Shown here one piece after another: positions 6,971-16,833 of a stretch of 41,260 nucleotides of DNA. The translations under genes were made by a program, and so were the position numbers. This stretch comes from Bacteroidales bacterium UBA1197 (GTDB lineage Bacteria; Bacteroidota; Bacteroidia; Bacteroidales; UBA932): assembly GCA_002309995.1 (NCBI GenBank), contig DBYB01000026.1, positions 77,775 to 119,034 on the forward strand, in the 5' to 3' direction. The notes under the pieces are model-generated. The model searched no databases and was not told where the DNA came from. It saw nothing but the letters and a program-made list of their open reading frames with translations. How positions within the stretch are numbered: the stretch's first letter is position 1; each line of letters starts with the position of its first letter.

Positions 6971-9616
6971 ATGCTAAACCACCGTAATTCAACCACCGGA
7001 CTATTCCGCTCCAGCCGTAGGATATCTTTTTTTGTGGCCGTTCTTGCCATACTGTTTTCTTGTAGCGTGGTGAATCAGGAGTTGGACTATATGCACCAGT
7101 CCGTGGAGGAGATGCATAACAAGCTCGACGAGCTTAACAAGGAAATCTCCGTGCTTCAGCTTTTCGTGTCTGAACTGCAGAGCTCAGGCTACGCAACATA
7201 TGTTTCCATAGTAAAGAAGAACGGGCAGGATATGCTGACTGTTACGTTCAAGGACGGCAAGAAAGTAACGATAGGCAGCGCAAGGCAGGGAATAGACGGC
7301 ACTACTGACGGATGCCTTATGAGCGTGAGGGAGGAAGACGGCGTGTGGTACTGGACTATTTCAGGGGAGTGGATTATTCTGCCCGACGGCGAGCGTGCGA
7401 TTGCCGTAGGCCGTGACGGTCACGTAGGTATAACCCCGCTAATGAGGATAGTGGACGGGTGGTGGGAAGTATCCCTGGATGAGGGAGAAACCTGGCAGCG
7501 TATTATAGAATCAGGAGGCCGGGACGGTTATACCGTATTTACCGAAGTCGATACGACACACGAAGAGTATATTCTGCTCACACTCTGGGACGGCCAGGTG
7601 CTCCAGGTGCCCCGTTTTATGCCGGTCACCATTGATCTTGACGTGCCGTCGGATAAATGCCTTATTGCCGGAGGCGAGACCTTGTCAATCCCTTACAGCC
7701 TTTCCGGAGTAATTACCGAAGACGTGGTTCTGACGGCAGGCAGCGACGGCAAATACAGCGTCCGTATAGACAGGCAAACCCCGGAGAAGGGTTATTTCGT
7801 CATCACTGCACCTGATGAATATGAAGACGGATATGTGTTTGTAATGGCGGACGACAAGGATGGCAATTCCTTCCTCAAGGTTATTGAGTTCGAAGAAAGG
7901 TCCATAACCTGGAACAGCGACGAGCCTGTGTTCGACGCTCCGGCTATCGGCGGCACGCTGGTTATACCCTTCAAATCGAATTTCGAGTGTGCCATTGCAG
8001 TTCGGGAAGGATCGGAAGAGTGGCTTTCGAATATCGGCAGCGCATATGCATCGGATAAGTTTTATCTGTATGTTGACTACAACCCGGAGGAGAAAGTCCG
8101 TGTTGGCTTCGTGAATGTGTGTCCGGCAAACAATCCTGACTTCGTATATGCCACGCTCACGATAATCCAGGCAGGACGCGGGTCGCGAATCGATAAGCCC
8201 AGTCTCGACGTGGATTCCGATGGAGGAGAATTCCGCATTACGCTTTACTCTGCGGACGGCATCAGTATGCAGCCTCTCGACGATGACGCCGCACTGTGGA
8301 TTGAGCGCGAGCTTACCCACAACGGCGGCGACGAGTGGCTGCTCGATATCACCGTGCACAAAAACAGGCAGTTCGAGAGCCGATATGCCGAGTTCCCTCT
8401 TTACAATTCCGCTGGGACTGCCAGAGTTGGCACTATCTCGATTAAGCAGAAGGCCTGGAGTGCCGAAAGGAAGAACGACTTTATCCTTACGTGCCGCGCC
8501 AACGTGGCTGATGATTATACGGTTTATCTTCCGCTCAGAGGGGAAGTGGACTGCTTGATTGACTGGGGCGATGGTACAACCGACAGGATAGCCCGCAATC
8601 TGAACGGTGATGACTGGGCGTTCCACCGCTACGACGACAGTGGTCCGAAGAGCTATACCGTTTCCGTATCCGGCTCAGTTGAAGCATTGAATAGCAGTAA
8701 CATACCTATTTCGTACGGGATCATTTCCATAGAACAGTGGGGCCGTCTTGGCCTTAAATCCATGGAACATGCCTTTGTTGGCTGCACCCGCCTGACTTTC
8801 CTTCCTCCCGACAAGGCGGGTGCATTCTCAAATGTAACTTCTTTCTACGGAGCCTTTAACGAGTGTACAAAGCTAAGGGATATTTCTCCTGACTTGTTTG
8901 CATACTGCGGCAAGGTGGAGTCTTTCAGTTCTGTTTTTAGCGGTTGCACTAGCCTGACCAGAATTCCCGACCGCCTTTTTGCCGGGTGCAGCGCTGCGGA
9001 ATCTATGGACGCTGCGTTCAACAACTGTAGCAAGCTTGTTTCAATACCGGACGGATTATTTGAGGGTTGTACCGCACTGCGAAATGTGGGGTGGTTATTT
9101 GGCTACTGTTCAAAGCTGAAACAGGTTCCTGAAAACCTGTTTAATGACTGTGCGGAGTTGTCTTCGGTAGAATCTTGCTTCGCTTGGGCCGGCCTTGAAT
9201 CCGTGCCCGGAGAACTGTTCGCCAATAATCCCAAAATAAGCGTTTTTTCATCCTGCTTCAGCGGTTGTCCGCTTACGGAAATACTTGGCAATGTATTTGC
9301 CTCCAACAAAGAAGCGCAGTCTTTCTCCCAATGTTTTTATAGCTGCAAGCTTAAACACATTCCCGCAGAATTGTTCGACAACAACCGTAAAGTCACCAAC
9401 TTTTATATGACATTTTACGGCAATCCGACGCCACAGAACGATGACGGATCCATTATCGTAAGCGAAACTCCATACTCCATAATAGATGGAAAAAAGGTCC
9501 ATCTGTATGAGAGAAAAGACTATATGGATTATTTTTCAATGCCGATCGAGTGCCATGGCTGTTTCACCCGTCAGGATGGTTTCATAGATACCATTCCCGA
9601 ATCATGGCTACCATAG
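6971..9616 (+). CDS. Surface lipoprotein: coiled coil, DUF4988-like, BACON-like and BspA/LRR-type repeats
   Basis: An 881-residue lipoprotein with an extended N terminus and the lipobox LFSC (Cys31). A heptad-like coiled coil (about 35-73) and a DUF4988-like region (about 75-205; GIDGTTDG, WYWTISGEWI, DGWWEVSLDEG) come next, then BACON-like beta domains (about 215-505). A beta domain with the WGDG turn typical of PKD-like folds spans about 510-590. Residues 600-810 carry about nine cysteine-rich repeats of the pattern C-x2-L-x2-IP-x2-LF, a BspA-type leucine-rich solenoid. The C-terminal cap (TPYSIIDGKKVHLYER) is shared with the next gene. This is a likely adhesin or glycan-binding surface protein; the ligand is unknown. 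It is the first gene of the operon and its stop abuts the next ATG. Confidence 0.82.
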   Translation: MLNHRNSTTGLFRSSRRISFFVAVLAILFSCSVVNQELDYMHQSVEEMHNKLDELNKEISVLQLFVSELQSSGYATYVSIVKKNGQDMLTVTFKDGKKVTIGSARQGIDGTTDGCLMSVREEDGVWYWTISGEWIILPDGERAIAVGRDGHVGITPLMRIVDGWWEVSLDEGETWQRIIESGGRDGYTVFTEVDTTHEEYILLTLWDGQVLQVPRFMPVTIDLDVPSDKCLIAGGETLSIPYSLSGVITEDVVLTAGSDGKYSVRIDRQTPEKGYFVITAPDEYEDGYVFVMADDKDGNSFLKVIEFEERSITWNSDEPVFDAPAIGGTLVIPFKSNFECAIAVREGSEEWLSNIGSAYASDKFYLYVDYNPEEKVRVGFVNVCPANNPDFVYATLTIIQAGRGSRIDKPSLDVDSDGGEFRITLYSADGISMQPLDDDAALWIERELTHNGGDEWLLDITVHKNRQFESRYAEFPLYNSAGTARVGTISIKQKAWSAERKNDFILTCRANVADDYTVYLPLRGEVDCLIDWGDGTTDRIARNLNGDDWAFHRYDDSGPKSYTVSVSGSVEALNSSNIPISYGIISIEQWGRLGLKSMEHAFVGCTRLTFLPPDKAGAFSNVTSFYGAFNECTKLRDISPDLFAYCGKVESFSSVFSGCTSLTRIPDRLFAGCSAAESMDAAFNNCSKLVSIPDGLFEGCTALRNVGWLFGYCSKLKQVPENLFNDCAELSSVESCFAWAGLESVPGELFANNPKISVFSSCFSGCPLTEILGNVFASNKEAQSFSQCFYSCKLKHIPAELFDNNRKVTNFYMTFYGNPTPQNDDGSIIVSETPYSIIDGKKVHLYERKDYMDYFSMPIECHGCFTRQDGFIDTIPESWLP

Positions 9617-12130
9617 ATGAAGATTAAGATTATGACTAAGCATATATTCCGTATCCTTTCCGTGCTTTGTGCCGCGTGCTTTGTGATTTCCTGCTCCATA
9701 AGGGAAAACCTTGTAAAGATGCAGGACGAAATCGATGAGCTTCGCGTGCAGATGGGCGAGATTAATACGTCAATAAAAGCCCTTCAGCAGATCCTGAACG
9801 AAATCTGGAGCGGCGGATTACTGACTTCCGTGGAACCTGTCATCGAGGACGGAATCGAGATTGGATATACAATGTCTTTCTTCGATGGCCGTAAAATCAC
9901 TATCCGGCAGGGTATTGATGGCCATACTCCGCAAATAGGAGTAGCGCTCGACGAGTTCTCCAGATGGTGCTGGACACTGGACGGCCAGTGGCTTCTTGAC
10001 GGAGACGGGCTCAAGATTCCGGCCACGGCAGAAAACGGCCAGGACGGAACGGACGGAATAACACCCCAGTTGAAAATCGAAGATGAATACTGGTTCATAT
10101 CAACCGACAACGGCCGCACCTGGACCCGTCTGGGAAGGGCTCAGGGCAAGGATGCGGTATCTGTTTTCACCGGCATAGACACCAGCTCTGACGCGTATGT
10201 CGAAGTGTTCCTTGCCGACGGCGGATCGATACTGATTCCCCGTTATATGCCGCTGGCCCTGGCCCTGGATGTGCCGGACGATACCATAGGACTTTCGCCC
10301 GGAGAGACCAGGCGCTTCGCATACGAGATAACCGGAAGGCTTACTGAAGGTATGGTGGTTACTGCCGGCTCCGACGGCAAATACATCATTTCGGTAGAAA
10401 AGACGGGAGACGCCACCGGCTTCATCTCGGTTACGTGTCCCCAGGAGTCTCACGAAGGTTTCGTCTATCTGCTGGTGAACGATGGAGAGGGGCACACTGT
10501 AGTGAGCGTCATTAATTTTTATGAGCGCAAGATTAAGGTCAGCGGCGATTTCTCTTTCTGGGTGGATTGTAACGGCGGATCCATAAAGATACCGCTGCAA
10601 CACAATTTCGACTACACCCTTGAGGCGGATGTGGATTGGCTGCACCCGCAGAAGACAAAGGCCGACATGAATGATGGAGAAATCACGATTGCCGTGGATG
10701 CCAACCAGACCAACTACGTAAGGACAGGAAAGGTTCACGTCCATCCTGTGGATCATCCTGAATTCATAGTGGAGACTTTCACAATAGAGGAAGCATCGGC
10801 TTACTACAGCATCAGCCAGACATCCATTACCTGCGAATCTGCCGGAGGTGATTACAGTATTGATATCCAGTCTTCCCGGGGGGTGTCCGTTCGCAGCAGC
10901 GCTGGCTGGGTAAACTGCTGGCTCAATGAGAGGGGGAATTACAGGTGGACCCTTGGGGTCAGTATAGGGAGGAACACGGGCGAATCCTCCAGAAATGCAA
11001 CGATTACCGTCTTGAACGGGGACGGAACGGTGCAACTTGGTACCATTTCAATAACCCAGCTGGCCTACACGGTAGATCACGCCAAAGATTTCATAATCAA
11101 AGTCCGGGCTGCGGCAGTTTATGATTATACCGTCTATCTTCCTTTCCGGAATTATCTCAACTGCGTAGTGGATTGGGGCGATGGAAACATTGAATCTGTT
11201 GAAGGCTATTATTCATACGTAAGCCATAAGTACCAGATTAGTTCTCCTGAGACCTATTCCATTTCCGTATCTGGCAGGGTTGAGAGCATCAATACCAACA
11301 GCGTTCCCGCCCTGGATGTGATTCTGGAGGTGGAACAATGGGGTAATCTGAATACACGCAGTGTTTCTTTCTCCAACTGTTCCAGACTGGAATCTGTAGC
11401 CCCCGACGAGATTGGATTCTTCTCGACGGTAACGAGTGCCGGTTCACTTTTCAGTAATTGCCAATCACTTAAGACAATACCGGATGACTTGTTCGCAAAT
11501 GCCGCTAACTTGCAAAGTATGTCTAATGCTTTTGCATCTTCCGGTATCACAAGCGTATCTGCCAAGATGCTCAAGGGGATGAAGTCCCTGACATCTGTCT
11601 ACAGTTGGTTCCAGGGGGCTAAAGGATTGAAGAGTATTCCCCGGGATTTCTTTTCGAATTGCCCGAATTCTGCAAATATTACGCAAATCAACTATCTTTT
11701 CTCCGAATCGGGATTGGAATCCATCCCTGAGGATTTGTTCAAGGATTGTGAGAACGTCACCAGTTTCGAGGGTACTTTCTACGGTACCAGTATTACCACT
11801 ATTCCAGCAAGATTGTTTGCTAACAATAAAAAAGTCTCAACTGTTTATTCTGCCTTTGCCAATTGCGAGAAATTGCGCAGCGTACCGGTAAGCCTTTTTG
11901 ACGAAAACCGCAGGATCACAAATTTTGCGTATGTTTTCGGCTCAGAAGCTCCTGACCTGGAGAAGCAGGAGTCGCCATACACTGTGATAGACGGTAATAA
12001 GGTGCACCTTTACCAGAGGGCGAATTATCCCGATGATTTTGTGACCCCTACCTCTTTCTATGGTGCATTGAGGGCATTCGCCAACAAAAACTGGGGCCTG
12101 GAGACTATTCCAAGTAGTTGGAGGTGGTAA
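9617..12130 (+). CDS. Surface lipoprotein, paralogue of the preceding gene
   Basis: An 837-residue protein with the same order of parts as its neighbour: lipobox VISC (Cys26), a short coiled coil (about 30-62), a DUF4988-like region with GIDGHTPQIG and WTLDGQWLL, two BACON-like domains (the second around SITCESAGGDYSIDIQSS), the WGDG beta domain, and a leucine-rich part (about 582-775) with far fewer cysteines than the paralogue. The C-terminal cap SPYTVIDGNKVHLYQR is conserved. The ATG directly follows the upstream TAG; a second ATG (codon 6, 9632) would give a more typical signal peptide and cannot be excluded. The tandem pair probably arose by duplication and diverged mainly in the repeat region. 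Confidence 0.82.
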   Translation: MKIKIMTKHIFRILSVLCAACFVISCSIRENLVKMQDEIDELRVQMGEINTSIKALQQILNEIWSGGLLTSVEPVIEDGIEIGYTMSFFDGRKITIRQGIDGHTPQIGVALDEFSRWCWTLDGQWLLDGDGLKIPATAENGQDGTDGITPQLKIEDEYWFISTDNGRTWTRLGRAQGKDAVSVFTGIDTSSDAYVEVFLADGGSILIPRYMPLALALDVPDDTIGLSPGETRRFAYEITGRLTEGMVVTAGSDGKYIISVEKTGDATGFISVTCPQESHEGFVYLLVNDGEGHTVVSVINFYERKIKVSGDFSFWVDCNGGSIKIPLQHNFDYTLEADVDWLHPQKTKADMNDGEITIAVDANQTNYVRTGKVHVHPVDHPEFIVETFTIEEASAYYSISQTSITCESAGGDYSIDIQSSRGVSVRSSAGWVNCWLNERGNYRWTLGVSIGRNTGESSRNATITVLNGDGTVQLGTISITQLAYTVDHAKDFIIKVRAAAVYDYTVYLPFRNYLNCVVDWGDGNIESVEGYYSYVSHKYQISSPETYSISVSGRVESINTNSVPALDVILEVEQWGNLNTRSVSFSNCSRLESVAPDEIGFFSTVTSAGSLFSNCQSLKTIPDDLFANAANLQSMSNAFASSGITSVSAKMLKGMKSLTSVYSWFQGAKGLKSIPRDFFSNCPNSANITQINYLFSESGLESIPEDLFKDCENVTSFEGTFYGTSITTIPARLFANNKKVSTVYSAFANCEKLRSVPVSLFDENRRITNFAYVFGSEAPDLEKQESPYTVIDGNKVHLYQRANYPDDFVTPTSFYGALRAFANKNWGLETIPSSWRW

Positions 12131-12691
12131 ATGAAACGGCTGCTGCTCATATCGGTTTTCGTGCTGGCCTCCCTTTCTGCCGGGGCCCAGAAGTTCAGCA
12201 TTCAGACGAATCTGCTGGACTGGGCCGCGCTGGGTACAGCTAATATAGAAACCGGATTCGCAGTGGCTCGCCATTTTACTATTTTCGCCGGAGGCCGGTA
12301 CAATCCCTGGTCTTTCGAGTCCGAGAGCCCCAAGTTGCAGGTGCTCAACCAGCAGCAAACGGCATACCTTGGAGTGAGGTACTGGACGTGGTATGTAAAC
12401 ACAGGCTTATGGTTTGCTGCCAAGGCCCAGTATCAGAACTACACGAATACTGGTATCTGGCGTTCAGCGGTCAAGGAGGGCCGAAACGGATGGGGCGGCG
12501 GCCTGTCTGTCGGTTACACGTACCTGCTCACCCAGCATCTCAACCTGGAATTCGGGGTCGGCGGATGGGTGGTGCATTACGATGAGTATAATTTCTACGA
12601 AAGCCAGCGCAAGCTGAGTGCAAGGCACGAGGGCCCTGCAACCCTGATATATCCTGATTTTGTGTCATTGAGTTTAGTTTTGGTGTTCTGA
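12131..12691 (+). CDS. DUF3575 outer-membrane beta-barrel protein
   Basis: A 186-residue protein with a Sec signal peptide ending SAGAQ and no lipobox. The mature part begins with the DUF3575 signature (SIQTNLLDWAALGTANIETG) and continues with alternating hydrophobic and aromatic strands (GVRYWTWYV, GGGLSVGYTYLL, LEFGVGGWVVHYDEY), ending in LVLVF, as in a small outer-membrane barrel. In Bacteroidales, DUF3575 genes commonly sit in fimbria-type operons beside an OmpA-like partner, which is what follows here. The start follows the TAA of the previous gene without a gap. The last base of its stop TGA is the first base of the next ATG. Confidence 0.85.
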   Translation: MKRLLLISVFVLASLSAGAQKFSIQTNLLDWAALGTANIETGFAVARHFTIFAGGRYNPWSFESESPKLQVLNQQQTAYLGVRYWTWYVNTGLWFAAKAQYQNYTNTGIWRSAVKEGRNGWGGGLSVGYTYLLTQHLNLEFGVGGWVVHYDEYNFYESQRKLSARHEGPATLIYPDFVSLSLVLVF

Positions 12692-14682
12692 TGAAAAAGT
12701 ACAGGTATTGTTTCAACACCCTTGTGCTGGTGGCGCTTATAGCTGTGCTGGTAGCTTCGTGCGCCACGCGCCGCAAACTCAGCTCGTTGCAGTCCGGAGA
12801 GACGAATGCATCGTTGGAGCTGGCAGAAAACGACCGCGACCTTCCCACCCAGGTGTTCCATTCCAAGACCACCAAGGACACCTTGAAAATCAAAGACGAC
12901 GACGGCACCGAAATGCTCTTTATGAAAGCCATCAAGGATGAAGAGACCGGCGAAGTAGTTGCTACGGAGGAGTTGGAGGCTGCGAAGGTTACCGCCAGGT
13001 TCAGGAATATGGCGGAGCGTCACGGCAAGGTGGACCTGACGTTCCAGGTTATCGTCCCGCCCGATATGCAGGACAGCCGCTGGCAGATTCGTTTCTATCC
13101 GGATATGTACATCCTGGGCGATACTGTGCGTCTCGACAACGTGCTCATTACCGGTAAGGCCTACCGCAAGGCGCAGTTGAGGGGCTATCAGCAGTACAAC
13201 CGTTTCCTCTCGCAAATTATATCCGACTCCACCCGTTTCATTGACTTGCACCAGTTGGAACTGTTCCTGCGTCGCAATATGCCTCAGCTGTATGCCTATA
13301 AGACTGACTCCACCCTGGTAAGCGACGAGCAGTTCAACACCGCCTACGGCGTCACCGAGCAGCAGGCGATAGAGCATTTTACAGACAAGATAGCCCGTCA
13401 TATGAACGAGCGCCGCAAGGCCCGCCGCGACAAGCTTTACGAGAGTTACGTCAAGACCCTGCTGGTCAACGACAACATTCGCCTCGATACGGTGCTCCGC
13501 TCGGAGCAGGGAGAGTTCGTGTATTATTACACCCAGACAATCAACACCCGCCCGAGGCTGAGGAAGGTGGATATAGTGTTGTCCGGCGAAATCTTCGAAG
13601 GCGAGAACCGTATGTTCGAGATTCCTATGAGCAAGCCGCTGACCTTCTATATCAGTTCCGTGTCTTCATTTGCAATGGATATCGAGCGTTACGAGACCGT
13701 GGTCATAGAAAGGAAGGCGGCGGCTGACATCTCGTCGCCCATTGACTTCAAGACAGGCGGCAGCGAGATCGACCCGAGCCTTGGGCGGAACGAGGCGGAA
13801 CTTGGCAAGATACGTTCCGTGCTTTCGTCTCTCGTGCAGAACGAAACCTACGACCTGGATTCCATAGTCGTTACGGCCTCCGCGTCTCCGGAAGGCAAGT
13901 TGGCGATGAACCAGAAGCTGGCCAGGGACAGGAGCGAGGCAATCTGCGCGTACTTCCACAGGTACGTAAATATGCTTCAGGATTCCCTGGCGCGCGAGAC
14001 CGGATTCTCCGTGGATGAATTCGGCGAGATTAAGCAGGAACAGTATGTGCGGCGCTCCATTCCGTTCATCAGCCACAACGTGGGCGAAGACTGGGACAGG
14101 CTTGATCTTATGGTGGATCGGGACACTACCCTCACCGAGGGCAACAAGTCGAGGTACACGGTCATTTCCCGCATCAAGGACCTGGATGCCAGGGAGTATG
14201 CTTTGCAGAAGGAGAGATACTATCCTTACTTGAGGAACCAACTCTACCCGGCCTTGCGGCGCGTTACCTTCGCTTTCGCGATGCATCGCAAGGATATGGT
14301 CAAGGATACCATTCATACCACCGTCCTCGATTCCGTCTATTACAGGGGCGTGCAGGCGCTTAAGAATATGGATTACGACAATGCGGTAAGGATATTGGCG
14401 CCGTACAAGGACATCAACACCGCCATTGCCTATATGGGTGCCGACAGGAATTACAACGCACTGGAGATACTCAAGCGCGAGCCATCCTCGCCCGAAGTCA
14501 ATTATATGCTGGCCATCCTCTACTCCCGCACCGGTGACGAACAGGCTGCGGTACAAAAGTATATGCAGGCTTGCAAGCAGAATCCCAGCTTCGTGCACAG
14601 GGGGAATCTCGACCCTGAGATATCCGTCCTCATATCAATGTACGGGCTTAACCAGGAGCCTGAAGACGATTTGTTCCTATGA
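12691..14682 (+). CDS. OmpA-like lipoprotein with C-terminal TPR-like region
   Basis: A 663-residue lipoprotein (VASC, Cys24). The N-terminal half (about 80-330) is a beta-rich region with VDLTFQVIVPPDMQDSRWQI and GKAYRKAQLRGYQQY, resembling proteins paired with DUF3575/DUF3868 in fimbrial operons. Residues 350-520 resemble an OmpA-family peptidoglycan-associated domain (DFKTGGSEIDP, then VTASASPEGKLAMNQKLARDRSEA). The last 120 residues look like TPR helices (YYRGVQALKNMDYDNAVRIL, YMLAILYSRTGDEQAAVQKY). A role in anchoring a surface structure to peptidoglycan next to the DUF3575 barrel is inferred. It overlaps both neighbours by 1 and 4 bases, so it is translationally coupled. Confidence 0.78.
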   Translation: MKKYRYCFNTLVLVALIAVLVASCATRRKLSSLQSGETNASLELAENDRDLPTQVFHSKTTKDTLKIKDDDGTEMLFMKAIKDEETGEVVATEELEAAKVTARFRNMAERHGKVDLTFQVIVPPDMQDSRWQIRFYPDMYILGDTVRLDNVLITGKAYRKAQLRGYQQYNRFLSQIISDSTRFIDLHQLELFLRRNMPQLYAYKTDSTLVSDEQFNTAYGVTEQQAIEHFTDKIARHMNERRKARRDKLYESYVKTLLVNDNIRLDTVLRSEQGEFVYYYTQTINTRPRLRKVDIVLSGEIFEGENRMFEIPMSKPLTFYISSVSSFAMDIERYETVVIERKAAADISSPIDFKTGGSEIDPSLGRNEAELGKIRSVLSSLVQNETYDLDSIVVTASASPEGKLAMNQKLARDRSEAICAYFHRYVNMLQDSLARETGFSVDEFGEIKQEQYVRRSIPFISHNVGEDWDRLDLMVDRDTTLTEGNKSRYTVISRIKDLDAREYALQKERYYPYLRNQLYPALRRVTFAFAMHRKDMVKDTIHTTVLDSVYYRGVQALKNMDYDNAVRILAPYKDINTAIAYMGADRNYNALEILKREPSSPEVNYMLAILYSRTGDEQAAVQKYMQACKQNPSFVHRGNLDPEISVLISMYGLNQEPEDDLFL

Positions 14683-16829
14683 TAAAACTACACAGTATGA
14701 GATATTCTTTGCTAACGCTTTGTCTGTTGTCGCTTCTGGCGGTTACCTGCCTGGAGCCAGACAGGAACACGGAAAAGGAGGTCTCCTCCATCTCCCTTAG
14801 CCAGGAAACGGCGGAGATGGTGATAGGCGAGACCGTACAGTTGCAGGCTACGATAAAGCCGACGAATGCGGTGTACGATAAGATTATCTGGGCGTCCTCC
14901 CGCCAGTTTGTAGCCAGCGTGAACGACGAAGGCTTGGTTACCGCCCTCGCGGAAGGGGCTTCCACCATCACCGCTTCCGCCGGCGGAAAATCGGTCACCT
15001 GCCACGTTACCGTAGAGAACAATTTGATTCCGGTAGAATCGGTCAGCCTGGACAAGACCAGCCTCTCTATGACCAAAGGCGTTAAGGATATGCTCGTGGC
15101 TACAGTGCTTCCGGAGAATGCCACCAACCAGACAGTCTCGTGGAGCAGTTCGGATGAGGGCGTTGTAACTGTGGACAAGTATGGCAGGATAACGGCCAGT
15201 GGCGGAGGGAACGCCATTGTTACGGCCAAGGCGGGGGAAAAGACGGCCAACTGCCTTGTTTCGGTGGTGGTTCCGGTTGAGGGGGTCAAGCTCGACCGCA
15301 CGAGCCTTAGTATGGACGTGGGCGAAATTGTCACGCTCGTGGCGACGGTTATGCCGGAAGACGCAACCGATAAGAATGTTAAGTGGTCTTCTTCCAACAG
15401 CCCCGTTATAGCCGTGGATGGATTCGGAAACGTTACGGCTCTCAAGGAAGGAGAGACGATTATCACCGCCAGGGTGGCGAGCAAAACGGCTACCTGTGCG
15501 GTTTATGCAGAACTGAAGCCTGTCCCGGTATCCTCGTTGGAATTGGACAGGCACGAGATTTCCCTGGAGAAAGGGCAGACAACAACCCTTATAGCCAATG
15601 TGAGTCCTGCAGAGGCTACGGACAAGACTGTGACCTGGAGCTCTTCCGACCCGTCGGTGGCCACCGTGGATGAGGAAGGTCGGGTAATTGCCTGTGAAAT
15701 TGGTAAGACTACAATCAGGGCAAGTGCAGGAGCGGGGGTCGATTACTGTGATGTTACAGTAAAAGAGAGCGTCATACCCGTTACCTCGGTAACCCTCGAC
15801 CGCACTACGCTAAGCCTGGAGAAGGGGCAGACAGCAACCCTTACGGCAACCGTTTACCCCTCGAACGCTACGGACCAGAATGTCACCTGGAGCAGCTCGG
15901 ACGCCACAATAGCATCTGTTGAAAACGGTGTGGTTACGGCGCTCAAGGGAGGAAACACCGCAATTATGGCGGCTGCTGGTGAGAAATCGGCCGTGTGCCT
16001 CGTGAGCGTTTCGGTTCCGGTCAGGAGCATTGCCCTGGATACCTATCTGGTCTCCCTGATGGTCGGCGAGAGCAAGAGCCTTACGGCAACCATAAGCCCT
16101 TCGGACGCTACTGATAAGGATGTTCGGTGGACGAGTTCCGATCCTTCGGTGGTTACCGTGAGTTCCGGCGGCAGGATCAGCGGCGTGAAGAAAGGCTCCG
16201 CGTCGGTCTCGGCCAGCGCCGGCGGAGCGGTTGCAACCTGCCAGGTTGAGGTGTCCAATATGCCTTTCACAATCGACCCTTCTTCCGTTAACCTGCCAGG
16301 AGGCGGCGGTTCGTTCACCGTCACGGTAACTTGCTCCTCAACTTATACCCTGAAGTCGGTGCCGACCTGGGTCGTCCATAAGTCCAAGAGCGGCGAGGTG
16401 CATACTTTCGAAGTGGCCGCGAACCCCGCACAGGAAGAACGGAACGACGTAATCCTTTTCTGCGACGATGAAGGGGTGTGCCTGGCCTGTTCCGTGAAAC
16501 AGGCGGCCGGCGGCGACTTTTCGATATCGCCCGCCCAGGTAAGCATTGGTGCGGCCGGCGGCACGTTCGAGGTGAAGGTCTCCTGTTCCACTGACTATCA
16601 CATAAACGACGTGCCTCTGTGGATTAAGGATGTTTCCGACAATTCTTCGATCCAGCAGCATAAGTTCCAGGTAACCAGGAACACGGATGTCACGTCTCGC
16701 GTGGGAGTTATTACTTTTTGCGATGACGGGGGAGTGTGCCTGTCGTGCACCGTTACGCAGAAAAACGAGACGGAAGGGGCATCCGGCGGCAATGAAGACG
16801 TCCCTGACGGAGAACCTATAAACTGGTAG
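14679..16829 (+). CDS. Lipoprotein with six tandem bacterial Ig-like (Big_2) and two BACON domains
   Basis: A 716-residue lipoprotein with probable lipidation at Cys24 (AVTC). Six consecutive Ig-like group 2 domains fill about residues 35-530. Each follows the pattern VxLDxxxLSLxxGxxxTLxATVxPxxATDxxVxWSSSD. Two BACON-type domains follow (about 530-700). They share an unusual cysteine pattern: VTCSS or VSCST near the start and FCDD-x-GVCL-x-C near the end. The chain looks like a rigid stalk holding the terminal domains away from the membrane. The ATG overlaps the previous stop (ATGA). A second ATG at codon 7 (14697) would give a more standard leader. The next gene starts four bases after the stop. 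Confidence 0.85.
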   Translation: MIKLHSMRYSLLTLCLLSLLAVTCLEPDRNTEKEVSSISLSQETAEMVIGETVQLQATIKPTNAVYDKIIWASSRQFVASVNDEGLVTALAEGASTITASAGGKSVTCHVTVENNLIPVESVSLDKTSLSMTKGVKDMLVATVLPENATNQTVSWSSSDEGVVTVDKYGRITASGGGNAIVTAKAGEKTANCLVSVVVPVEGVKLDRTSLSMDVGEIVTLVATVMPEDATDKNVKWSSSNSPVIAVDGFGNVTALKEGETIITARVASKTATCAVYAELKPVPVSSLELDRHEISLEKGQTTTLIANVSPAEATDKTVTWSSSDPSVATVDEEGRVIACEIGKTTIRASAGAGVDYCDVTVKESVIPVTSVTLDRTTLSLEKGQTATLTATVYPSNATDQNVTWSSSDATIASVENGVVTALKGGNTAIMAAAGEKSAVCLVSVSVPVRSIALDTYLVSLMVGESKSLTATISPSDATDKDVRWTSSDPSVVTVSSGGRISGVKKGSASVSASAGGAVATCQVEVSNMPFTIDPSSVNLPGGGGSFTVTVTCSSTYTLKSVPTWVVHKSKSGEVHTFEVAANPAQEERNDVILFCDDEGVCLACSVKQAAGGDFSISPAQVSIGAAGGTFEVKVSCSTDYHINDVPLWIKDVSDNSSIQQHKFQVTRNTDVTSRVGVITFCDDGGVCLSCTVTQKNETEGASGGNEDVPDGEPINW

Positions 16830-16833
16830 CGCT

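Noticed and set aside
14793..16260. Similar DNA segments inside the Ig-like gene as a mobile or CRISPR-like repeat
   Set aside because: The periodicity of about 240 bases is that of the six protein domains, with many synonymous differences; there are no spacers or exact repeats.
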